62,269 nucleotides of DNA from Candidatus Zixiibacteriota bacterium (GTDB lineage Bacteria; Zixibacteria; MSB-5A5; GN15; JAAZOE01): contig JAGLON010000024.1 of the NCBI GenBank assembly GCA_023138975.1, positions 1 through 62,269 on the forward strand. Reading direction: 5' to 3'. A program made the position numbers and the translations under genes. This document shows, piece by piece, positions 55,882 through 62,269 of the stretch. The notes under the pieces are model-generated. The model worked only from the letters and a program-made list of their open reading frames with translations, searched no databases and was not told the origin of the DNA. Within the stretch, counting starts at the first letter, position 1, and the number at the start of each line of letters is the position of its first letter.

Positions 55882-56502
55882 TTAGCGCATACGCCTCATC
55901 AAACCAACCACTCTCCCCGCGATATAAAAACCAGGCGTATTGCGATCGACAATAATCGGTCCGAACGCTTCGTTTTGGGGCTCCAGACGAATTCGTTGTT
56001 TTTCGGGGTAGAATTTCTTTACCGTAGCGTCATCACCGATAACCGCTACAACAATATCTCCCTTTAATGGCGAAACATTTTTGTCAATCAGGACAAAATC
56101 ACCGTCAAAGATACCGGCGTTTATCATCGACTCGCCTTTTACCCGCAGGCAATAGACATCAGCATTGGGTAAAAATGACGTATCGACCGCAATCTCACCT
56201 TCCCGGTTCTCTATCGCCGTTATCGGAAGACCGGCCGGAACCGACCCGACTATCGGAATCCGGTTAAAAGCTATCGGAGAACGCTTTACAAGCTCGATTC
56301 CACGCGACACCAGCTTTTGACGCCTGATAAATCCTTTATTCTCGAGAGCTTCAAGAATCGACCGCACGCCGTTGGTGGACGAGATACTGAACTTGGTCCC
56401 GATTTCCCGTATAGTGGGCGGCAAACCGGAAATATTGACCATTTCCTCAATATATTCCAGAATTTGCTTCTGCCGTGCGGTTAACTTCTTTTTAATCTCC
56501 AT
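55882..56502 (-). CDS. lexA: LexA repressor
   Basis: Represses SOS genes and cuts itself when RecA is activated. The 206 residues have the N-terminal winged helix (TARQKQILEYIEEMV, LPPTIREIGTKFSISSTNGVRSIL) and the C-terminal peptidase: cleavage site Ala-Gly in VGSVPAGLP, catalytic Ser in VKGESMINAGI and Lys in DDATVKKFY. The recognition helix differs from the E. coli one, in line with the different operator seen upstream. It has its own promoter with that operator. Confidence 0.96.
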   Translation of the reverse strand: MEIKKKLTARQKQILEYIEEMVNISGLPPTIREIGTKFSISSTNGVRSILEALENKGFIRRQKLVSRGIELVKRSPIAFNRIPIVGSVPAGLPITAIENREGEIAVDTSFLPNADVYCLRVKGESMINAGIFDGDFVLIDKNVSPLKGDIVVAVIGDDATVKKFYPEKQRIRLEPQNEAFGPIIVDRNTPGFYIAGRVVGLMRRMR

Positions 56503-56540
56503 ATTTCCTCCACGGAAAAACTATTACCTTATCTGTTTTA

Positions 56541-56569
56541 ACTATACTGCCCATCCGTGCAGTCGTCAA
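56541..56569 (-). promoter_or_regulatory. lexA promoter with LexA operator-like palindrome in the spacer
   Basis: On the minus strand TTGACG (56569-56564) and TATAGT (56546-56541) are exactly 17 bp apart. The palindrome ACTGC-N8-GCAGT (56546-56563) fills the spacer and touches the -10 box. Binding there would block RNA polymerase, fitting autoregulation by LexA. Confidence 0.75.
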
Positions 56570-56783
56570 TCATAAAATCGGAATAAAAGCGAAAAAAAAT
56601 AAGATTGTGATAACAATATGTGATATAGAGAAACTAAAAAAGAAGTTTTAGATGAAATATAGTAGTAACCAATTTCAGGTTCCTGCGTCTAAACTATGTC
56701 AGTTGCAAACTTAATGTTCACAGAATACGTAATTGTCTGTAAATCAGAGGATTATCTTGATGCCGAGGCAACAATATTTGCGC
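56570..56783. other. Non-coding stretch between lexA and the selenoprotein locus
   Basis: Divergent intergenic region of which the outer parts are promoters. I see no conserved ORF or clear structure in the middle; it is AT-rich. Confidence 0.5.
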
Positions 56784-56811
56784 TTGACATACGGCGAAAA
56801 ACTATTAGATT
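56784..56811 (+). promoter_or_regulatory. Predicted promoter of the DUF1573 selenoprotein gene
   Basis: TTGACA (56784-56789) and TAGATT (56806-56811) are 16 bp apart, giving a leader of about 80 bases before the ATG at 56899, which has GGAGG upstream. Confidence 0.5.
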
Positions 56812-56898
56812 TTAGCGAAATTGAAAGCATAGCGCTAATTTGTAAACTTTTTGCGTCGAAATCGATATAAAGAAGTAAATCTACAACTTGGAGGATTA

Positions 56899-57663
56899 AT
56901 GCAAAAAAAGTGGCTTGGAGCTGTTATTCTCGTACTGGCTCTGCTGTTGGCCTCTCAGGTTTTCGCCGTTCCGAAAATGCTCATTTCAGAAGATAGCTTT
57001 GATTTTGGATTCGTTCCGCAGAATTCCAAGGTCACACATGTTTTCTGGATTAAGTCAGTCGGCGATGATACTTTAAAAATTCTTAAAGTCAAACCTGGCT
57101 GAGGTTGCACCAAAGCTCCGCTATCCAAGAAGGAGCTTGCTGTCGGTGACAGTACGGATTTAGAAATTATTTATTCAACCGGCAAGAGAGCCGGTAAAGC
57201 ATCAAAGAGACCTTCAATAACTACAAATGAGGGGCCTCCGACTAAAAGAGTTACGATCAAAGTCCATTCAATTCGCTCACCTGATTCAACCTACCCGGTA
57301 ATATTCAAACCGTATAAACTGTTTGTTTCAAGAGTAGATACGACTGAAATGGATCGCGCATTTTTTAAGATTACAAACGTTTCCGATGAAGATCTTGATA
57401 TGAAATTAGTCAGTGCTCCTTACGGATATTTTCAACTTGATCTGCCCGATGTTATCAAGGCTGGAGAATCGGTCGAATGTAAGCTTATGGTTAATCCGGA
57501 ATATCTGGAAAAGACTTTTGAGAAATCGCTTACCTTCGAGTTCAGCGATGCCACGAAAACCCGCTTCTCGGTTCCGATTGTAAGACGGCTTATTGGACAA
57601 AGGAAAGCGGTCAAAAGTACTGCTCCGGTTAATCCTAAAACCGGCGCCAAAAGCGGTAAGTAG
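56899..57663 (+). CDS. DUF1573 protein with in-frame TGA, predicted selenoprotein (Sec68)
   Basis: A 254-residue exported protein when TGA 57100-57102 is read as selenocysteine. It has a signal peptide (residues 1-23, ending QVFA) and the DUF1573 domain (DSFDFGFVPQNSKVTHVFWI) with the family's Cys-Gly-Cys-Thr motif changed to Sec-Gly-Cys-Thr at 68-71. The paralogue 130 bp downstream has Cys at the same place. After the TGA the frame continues without a stop for 186 codons and aligns with the paralogue to the end. A SECIS-like hairpin follows. The start is ATG 56899 with GGAGGATTA before it; an upstream ATG at 56851 lacks such a site. Function is unknown; a redox or metal role of the motif is inference. 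The alternative is a nonsense mutation (TGC to TGA) in a dying gene. Confidence 0.8.
57113..57138 (+). promoter_or_regulatory. SECIS-like stem-loop after the DUF1573 TGA
   Basis: AAGCTCC (57113-57119) pairs perfectly with GGAGCTT (57132-57138) around a 12-base loop starting with G. The stem begins 10 bases after the TGA and the loop 17 bases after it, within the range of known bacterial SECIS elements. The paralogue with Cys has no such stem in this position. Confidence 0.7.
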
Positions 57664-57684
57664 TATTTTTTTGATGGAACTCTT

Positions 57685-57714
57685 AAACCCGTTGATATTT
57701 ATCAACGGGTTTTT
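57685..57714 (+). terminator. Rho-independent terminator after the DUF1573 selenoprotein gene
   Basis: AAACCCGTTGATA and TATCAACGGGTTT form a 13-bp stem with a 2-base centre, followed by T residues. It separates this gene from its paralogue, so the latter needs read-through or its own promoter. Confidence 0.85.
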
Positions 57715-57792
57715 ATTTGATAAAAATCCGTAACGGTTTTGGTCATTGTAAAGTCTGTATTACAGAACTTTATGACAAAACAGGAGGATTTA

Positions 57793-58497
57793 GTGAAAAA
57801 GATAATTCTTACTTTGGTAGCTGTTCTGGTTTGTTCCAGCTTAGTCTCTGCTCAAGCGCAATTACAAATCCCTGATGATTCATTCGACTTCGGAATAGTC
57901 CCGAACAATTCCAAGTCTTCGCATACTTATTGGCTCAAGTCAGTCGGTACAGATACCCTAAAGATACTCAAAGTTATCCCCGGTTGCGGTTGTACGAGGG
58001 TTCCTCTTCGCAATAAAACTATTGCTCCCGGTGACAGTACGGCCTTTGAAATCATTTTCTCATCCGGACAGCGGAACGGAAAGACAATTAAACATCCTGC
58101 GATACTGACCAATGACGGAACCGGACGCCGTAAACTCACTTTCAATGCCGACATCACCCATACCCCGGAAAACACGTTTCCTTTAGTGTATAAGCCGTTC
58201 AAGGTTCATGTCTCCAAAGCCGGTGAAGTTGATATCACGAGCGCCAAGTTTACCATATCCAATCTGTCCGAGAAGGAAATTTCCTTGACACTCGTCAGCG
58301 TTCCTCCCGGCTATTTTTCGGTTGAATTCCCGGACAATATCAAAGCCGGAGAAACAGTCGAATGCAAATTATCGCTAACCGAATCTGTTTTAGGCCATGC
58401 GTTCGAAAAATCAATTACTTTTCAGACCAACGATGAGGCAAAAACAAGGTTCACACTACCGGTCGTAAGAAGGATAATTGGATCCGGTAAATCCTGA
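57793..58497 (+). CDS. DUF1573 protein, Cys paralogue of the upstream gene
   Basis: A 234-residue exported protein with a signal peptide (IILTLVAVLVCSSLVSA). It shares with its neighbour DSFDFGIVPNNSK, SVGTDTLKILKV, the motif PGCGCT (Cys65 and Cys67) and VRRIIG near the end. The start is GTG 57793 with GGAGGATTTA before it, the same leader pattern as the upstream gene (GGAGGATTA, ATG). The ATG at 57739 has no such site. A tandem duplication followed by divergence is likely. Function unknown; in this family the CGC motif is highly conserved. Confidence 0.85.
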   Translation: MKKIILTLVAVLVCSSLVSAQAQLQIPDDSFDFGIVPNNSKSSHTYWLKSVGTDTLKILKVIPGCGCTRVPLRNKTIAPGDSTAFEIIFSSGQRNGKTIKHPAILTNDGTGRRKLTFNADITHTPENTFPLVYKPFKVHVSKAGEVDITSAKFTISNLSEKEISLTLVSVPPGYFSVEFPDNIKAGETVECKLSLTESVLGHAFEKSITFQTNDEAKTRFTLPVVRRIIGSGKS

Positions 58498-58532
58498 TTC
58501 CTTGTCTGAAAATGTAATCTTTGAACAATTTC

Positions 58533-58564
58533 CCGCCAAAATTTAAATTTTGGCGGTTTTTTTT
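58533..58564 (+). terminator. Rho-independent terminator after the Cys paralogue
   Basis: CCGCCAAAATTT and AAATTTTGGCGG form a perfect 24-base palindrome followed by eight T. Confidence 0.9.
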
Positions 58565-58575
58565 GCATTTTTGTC

Positions 58576-58603
58576 TTTACGAACCGATAAGAATTGCTAT
58601 AAT
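58576..58603 (+). promoter_or_regulatory. Predicted promoter of the HesB-like gene
   Basis: TTTACG (58576-58581) and a consensus TATAAT (58598-58603) are 16 bp apart, about 88 bp before the ATG. Confidence 0.5.
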
Positions 58604-58690
58604 GTGGGAACATTATTACTGAATTTGCGATATATAGAATAAGTTCGTGATAGTTTACGGATGATTCTTACGCAAAGGAGACGAAATTAA

Positions 58691-59047
58691 ATGGTAACGA
58701 TATCAGAAGCAGCCGGACTGGAACTTAATAAAGTCCTGCAAGGTGATCAGGCTAAAGGTAAAGGTCTGTTTGTAAATTTTATGGGGTATGGCTGAAGCGG
58801 CCCCGTCTTGGGACTGGCTCTGGATGAGCCGGAAGATGGTATGAATTCATTTAATTCCCAGGGAATTGATGTCTTTATGCACCAATCACTAGTTGATCAA
58901 TTGCAGCAGTTTGGCGGCGTCTTAATCGACTTCGTCGATAATGGCTCCGATCAGCGAGGTTTTACAATTTCCACCAAAAACAAGCCTGATGGTCTTGATT
59001 GTGGTAGCTGTGGTACTGCTGAAGGCGGTTGTGGTTCGGAAACTTAG
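58691..59047 (+). CDS. IscA/HesB-like protein with in-frame TGA, predicted selenoprotein (Sec35)
   Basis: A 118-residue A-type iron-sulfur carrier relative. Codon 35 is TGA (58793-58795) in GYG-Sec-SGPVLGLALDE, exactly where IscA has its conserved Cys35 (SGCSGMAY). The C-terminal part has Cys in LDCGSCG and GGCGSE, corresponding to the other ligand cysteines. Reading continues after TGA for 83 codons with a family-like sequence (GIDVFMHQSLVDQL, GFTISTKN). AGGAG lies 10 bases before the ATG. HesB-like selenoproteins with Sec at this place are known in other bacteria. It may carry iron-sulfur clusters or bind metal; the exact role of Sec is not known. A terminator follows. Confidence 0.85.
58814..58832 (+). 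promoter_or_regulatory. SECIS-like stem-loop after the HesB-like TGA
   Basis: CTGGCTC (58814-58820) pairs with GAGCCGG (58826-58832) with one wobble around the loop TGGAT. The loop starts 25 bases after the TGA and has G at its second position. A competing smaller hairpin (CCC/GGG around GTCTT) lies just before it, with a loop similar to that of the E. coli fdhF element. Confidence 0.6.
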
Positions 59048-59077
59048 AGTGATTATAAAGTTTTTTAAATAGCTGTG

Positions 59078-59109
59078 AAAAAAGCCCCGTTAATCGGGGC
59101 TTTTTTTTT
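59078..59109. terminator. Bidirectional terminator between HesB-like and GWxTD genes
   Basis: AAAAAAGCCCCG and CGGGGCTTTTTT form a stem with a TTAAT loop, with A and T runs on either side. It ends the plus-strand gene and the minus-strand gene that converge here. Confidence 0.9.
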
Positions 59110-60568
59110 ATTTATCTTTTCCAGTTGGACTGCGCCATTCATCGTCACGAGGATCTCTCCAATCATCCTCCGGACCAAAATCAGAATCAAGAATCTGCTG
59201 CCAGGATGGATCATATTTTTCTCTTGGATGAGTCGAATGAACCAGTCGATAATCCGCAATTCCGGCCAACATATCATTTACAAAAATAAATATTCTGTGC
59301 CCGCTGGCTAAATCGTGATAAGTCCATTTGGCGTAAGGATATCTTCGCTCTTCAAGATCGTAGCTATCCTCAAAATCATAAGGTCCGTAAGTTATATAAA
59401 CTCTTCCCCGATCTGATTTCCAGCCATCATGTGAATTGAGCCTTGTCGAATATCTCTCATTGGCAAAGACAAACCGCCGAACGGCTTCATTATAAACCGG
59501 ATTATCAGGATTAGACGGATCATCATCTTTAGAGCGCCAGAATTGCTTGATAAAGTTTTTCTTTCCTTCCAGATTTAGCTTCTTAACCTGAATTTTTTCA
59601 CCCTCAGATAAATGGTAATAAGCGATATTTACCATTAATTGCACGTCAGATTCAAGCAGTTCTACCGGCTTTGTTTTCTGAGGAGCTATGGCAAAAGGCT
59701 TGATAGACAGAGCATATTTATCATTTGAAGCGTCAACCGCTTCACAAGTTAACAGAAAAACACCGGGAGAGACATCTCGAATATCAAGCATCTCAGTGAT
59801 AATTGCCGATGTACCGCCTTTTCGATAGGTCGCTTTGGAATACTCTTTAACCACATTGCCAAGCGAGTCTTTTATCGAAAACTGCACCTTAAACTTATTT
59901 CCGGAAGTATCACCTGCGGTTGTGTCAAAGGCAAGTCCATATAATTCTGAATAGACGTATATATAGTTATTTTGTTTTTCCAAATACATTCCCAAAGGGT
60001 TGGGAATAACGAGCCGATTGTACTTGATAAAATTGGGGTTCAATCCCTCAGCAGCCTCTTTTGATACTCGCTGTATCCGATAAGCAAGTTCCAACCCACT
60101 GCTAGTTAGTTTATCTAAGCCAAAAGCAGGCACAGATATTGTAAGCTTACGCGCTGATTTTCTTTTGGAAACATTATCTAAAACCGAAATATCAAGGACG
60201 TATTCTCCGGGAGGTAATGGTAATATCAGTAAATCGTTTAGCTGGACACCAGAGATCAACTCCTCGGCTTCACTCTTCACTTGTGTCAAAAAGTAAGTTG
60301 ATACAGCATTCACTTCCGTGCCGTTTGAATCGAACGCCGCGGCATTCAGATAAACCCCGGCATAGCGATAATCGCTAGTATCAGAGCCTATGAAGCCTAT
60401 CTGATGACGATAAAGCCCAAAATATATCTCTACATACGGGCTATTTGTTTCCGGATTATAAAACACTGTGTAATCTGATAAAAATGGAAAATCACCCTGG
60501 GGTAAATCACCGGCGGCGGCTCCAGCGGTCAGAATTACTATGATGAGAAAAGTGACAGATAATTTCAT
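59108..60568 (-). CDS. Exported GWxTD-domain protein (second of a pair)
   Basis: A 486-residue protein with a signal peptide (LSVTFLIIVILTAGAAAG). The GWxTD-type motif is GWKSDRGRVYITYGP near residue 392, followed by YPYAKWTYHD. The part before it is beta-rich and looks like a series of Ig-like folds. GWxTD proteins occur mainly in the FCB group and related phyla; their function is unknown. It follows the first GWxTD gene after 14 bp and is probably co-transcribed. Confidence 0.85.
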   Translation of the reverse strand: MKLSVTFLIIVILTAGAAAGDLPQGDFPFLSDYTVFYNPETNSPYVEIYFGLYRHQIGFIGSDTSDYRYAGVYLNAAAFDSNGTEVNAVSTYFLTQVKSEAEELISGVQLNDLLILPLPPGEYVLDISVLDNVSKRKSARKLTISVPAFGLDKLTSSGLELAYRIQRVSKEAAEGLNPNFIKYNRLVIPNPLGMYLEKQNNYIYVYSELYGLAFDTTAGDTSGNKFKVQFSIKDSLGNVVKEYSKATYRKGGTSAIITEMLDIRDVSPGVFLLTCEAVDASNDKYALSIKPFAIAPQKTKPVELLESDVQLMVNIAYYHLSEGEKIQVKKLNLEGKKNFIKQFWRSKDDDPSNPDNPVYNEAVRRFVFANERYSTRLNSHDGWKSDRGRVYITYGPYDFEDSYDLEERRYPYAKWTYHDLASGHRIFIFVNDMLAGIADYRLVHSTHPREKYDPSWQQILDSDFGPEDDWRDPRDDEWRSPTGKDK

Positions 60569-60582
60569 AATTTCACCTAATC

Positions 60583-61893
60583 TTAAAATCCGTTATATGG
60601 TGGCTGTAGTTCGTAATTGCCATCACCCCATTCATCGACAAATACAAATTTCCGAGGTGGACTTAAACGATAATACAACCAGACCTGATAGGGTTGTACT
60701 CCCAGTTCAAAAGGATAATCCTCGACATCATCCGGCGCGCCGTATTTGATATAAATCATCCCACGAGTCGTTTTCCATCCGTCTTTTTTCATGAGTCCGA
60801 AATATCGGTTGGCGTGCCGAATACGCCGGAAATATTCCAGTCTTGATGGATTGAGCACGTTGATTCCATCCGAAGCGCGAAGTGCCCAAAACTCATCCCA
60901 CAAACGCCTTTGTTCCTCCGGTGTCTCAGCCTTTTTTAATTTATTTTGCTCATCCTTGGTAGCAAGATACTTAAGCATCTTGACGGCTTCTTTATAGTCA
61001 TTTTTAAACATTGACTCGCCGGTAAGCTCAAGCTCAATACTTTCGGAATATTTATTATACTCTTTCCCTCTACGCCCGATGAGTACCAATTCTAAAGTAT
61101 AATCTCCCGGTTTCAAGTCCGTAATATTTATCTCGTGATACCTTTTAATTGTTTCCGAGAAATCGTTTATCTCAAGCGTATCGGTATAACGTTGGCCTTT
61201 ATTTCTTAAGTACATGTTTGTGACCAGGTGCATATTTTTTACTTGGGAGGTTCCGGTATAAACTTCATGATAAAACCGAATGGTACTATCAATTTCACCT
61301 CCGAAAATTCGGTTTACCGTCGGAATAACCCTAAACTCGCCTTTATTGAATTTCGATTCTTTAGCCTTTTCTGTGATTTCCGAAGCGAACTGAATTCGAG
61401 AAATAGTCGCGTATTTTTCCCAGTACTTACGTTTTTTCAAACTCGTTTCAGCCTCACCAATGAGATTACCGTCTTTGTCGTGCAATGCGGCCCGTACCTT
61501 AATATTCTGCGGATCATACATCGTGCTAATCATATTGACTAAATAATCATCGGCCTGACGGGTTTCAGCATAAGTACGCAGAGTCACTTTGCCGTCGATA
61601 ACCTTTGCTTCTAACTGCTCGTCGTCCTTACCCTCAATTACAATCGAGACTTGATAATCCGCGACATACCCAGAATTAGTCTTTTGATAGGTTAAGCCGT
61701 TATATAATATCTTATAATACACTTCTACCCGGTTGACATCATCGTGTTCAGTACGAAAATCAACCACGTCAATAGAAAACCGGGCTTCACTGAATTCATT
61801 CGACGTCCTGTAGCCGGTCATATCACCGAAAACAGATGAAGAAAAAAGCCCAAAAATAATGATAAGAAAAAAGAATCGCGAAATATTACTCAT
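60583..61893 (-). CDS. Exported GWxTD-domain protein (first of a pair)
   Basis: A 436-residue protein with a signal peptide (FFFLIIIFGLFSSSVFG). GWKTTRGMIYIKYGAPDDVE lies near residue 380, and QPYQVWLYYR follows. The N-terminal 280 residues are beta-rich, like its neighbour. It differs enough from the second protein to be an old duplicate. Downstream of a MacB-like permease gene, from which it is 62 bp away, it may belong to the same envelope system. Function unknown. Confidence 0.85.
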   Translation of the reverse strand: MSNISRFFFLIIIFGLFSSSVFGDMTGYRTSNEFSEARFSIDVVDFRTEHDDVNRVEVYYKILYNGLTYQKTNSGYVADYQVSIVIEGKDDEQLEAKVIDGKVTLRTYAETRQADDYLVNMISTMYDPQNIKVRAALHDKDGNLIGEAETSLKKRKYWEKYATISRIQFASEITEKAKESKFNKGEFRVIPTVNRIFGGEIDSTIRFYHEVYTGTSQVKNMHLVTNMYLRNKGQRYTDTLEINDFSETIKRYHEINITDLKPGDYTLELVLIGRRGKEYNKYSESIELELTGESMFKNDYKEAVKMLKYLATKDEQNKLKKAETPEEQRRLWDEFWALRASDGINVLNPSRLEYFRRIRHANRYFGLMKKDGWKTTRGMIYIKYGAPDDVEDYPFELGVQPYQVWLYYRLSPPRKFVFVDEWGDGNYELQPPYNGF

Positions 61894-61955
61894 TGTTCAC
61901 CGCCATTATTAAATGTAACGCAATCTAAAGAGCCGCCCGTTTACAGGCAAGCCAA

Positions 61956-62269
61956 TTATTCGTATCTCAACGAGATAATAGGATCTGTCTTCGCAGCTTT
62001 ATACGCCGGATATATCCCAGCGACTAATCCTACTATCACAGATACGGAAAAACCGATACATATCCATAATATAGAGACGGTGAAAGGCCAGTTTCCGATT
62101 AATTTTACGACTAATGCAATTAAGATTCCAAGAATAATACCTGCGATGCCTCCAACCCCGGAAAGGGTCATCGCTTCTATTAAAAATTGCCACAAAATAT
62201 TTACTTTACGGGCTCCGAGAGCTTTCCGAATACCAATTTCACGAGTTCGTTCCGTGACCGAAACCAGCA
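61956..62269 (-). CDS. MacB/FtsX-type ABC transporter permease, partial (C-terminal part)
   Basis: The frame runs from the window edge to TAA at 61956, giving about 104 residues. It begins LVSVTERTREIGIRKALGAR, the signature before the last two membrane segments of MacB-like permeases, and ends PAYKAAKTDPIISLRYE, the normal end of the family. The N-terminal part lies outside the window. It moves lipoproteins, peptides or drugs, or acts as a mechanotransmitter; which cannot be told. Confidence 0.93.
   Translation of the reverse strand, partial: LVSVTERTREIGIRKALGARKVNILWQFLIEAMTLSGVGGIAGIILGILIALVVKLIGNWPFTVSILWICIGFSVSVIVGLVAGIYPAYKAAKTDPIISLRYE

Noticed and set aside
56851..56898. Longer N-terminus of the DUF1573 selenoprotein from ATG 56851
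   Set aside because: It would put 16 polar residues before the signal peptide and has no Shine-Dalgarno; ATG 56899 has GGAGG.
57100..57102. TGA read as a general sense codon (alternative genetic code, TGA as Gly or Trp)
   Set aside because: Many normal genes in the window end in TGA, for example aroQ, aroE and infB, and the two recoded TGA codons both fall on conserved Cys positions.
1..62269. CRISPR array, IS element, integrase or rRNA
   Set aside because: I saw no regularly spaced repeats, no transposase or integrase motifs and no rRNA sequence in the window.

Overview
The window looks like part of the chromosome of a diderm, LPS-bearing bacterium of moderate GC content, probably from the FCB side of the tree or a nearby candidate phylum such as Zixibacteria. 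Supporting signs are LolA, BamD and a very large LptD, two tandem GWxTD-domain proteins, a secreted dockerin protein, and ordinary bacterial translation and DNA-repair genes. The phylum is an inference; no rRNA is present. Most of the window is housekeeping genes on the minus strand in long, tightly overlapping operons.

Layout, left to right. Positions 1-15491 (minus): partial asnS, a polysaccharide deacetylase, an M16 peptidase, pnp, rpsO, ribF, truB, a DHH phosphoesterase, rbfA, a DUF503 gene, infB, nusA, rimP, a terminator, then proS. Positions 15590-17496 (plus): a tRNA-Arg(CCG) with its own promoter, followed by an AT-rich accessory island. The island holds a partial copy of the tRNA 3' end, mobile-looking palindromes, a small unknown gene, a HEPN-like gene and a leftover tail of an amidase gene. 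Positions 17496-22414: a secreted dockerin protein, then a minus-strand set for murein peptides (NlpC/P60 hydrolase, dipeptide epimerase, amidase). Positions 22501-35328 (minus): an aminotransferase, transketolase, coaE, polA, nadD, bamD, a lytic transglycosylase, rimO, lolA and ftsK. Positions 35437-42849: HU, lptD, an AlaX-type editing protein, an FAH-family enzyme and a MATE exporter. Positions 42911-50554: argS followed by a compact shikimate operon (aroA, aroE, aroK, aroB, aroQ) and a peptidase-like lipoprotein that lacks its zinc motif. Positions 50666-56502: an MFS transporter, a DapF-like protein without the two catalytic cysteines, an aminotransferase, dinB with a small partner, and lexA. 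lexA carries a clear operator inside its own promoter.

The most interesting region is 56780-59047 on the plus strand. Three consecutive genes are a DUF1573 protein whose first conserved Cys codon is TGA, a paralogue with Cys at that place, and an IscA/HesB-like protein with TGA at the position of the conserved Cys35. Both TGA codons are followed at a suitable distance by a stem-loop resembling a bacterial SECIS element. The simplest reading is two neighbouring selenoproteins, one in a family (DUF1573) that I do not recall as an established selenoprotein family. The window ends with two GWxTD proteins and the C-terminal part of a MacB-like permease on the minus strand.
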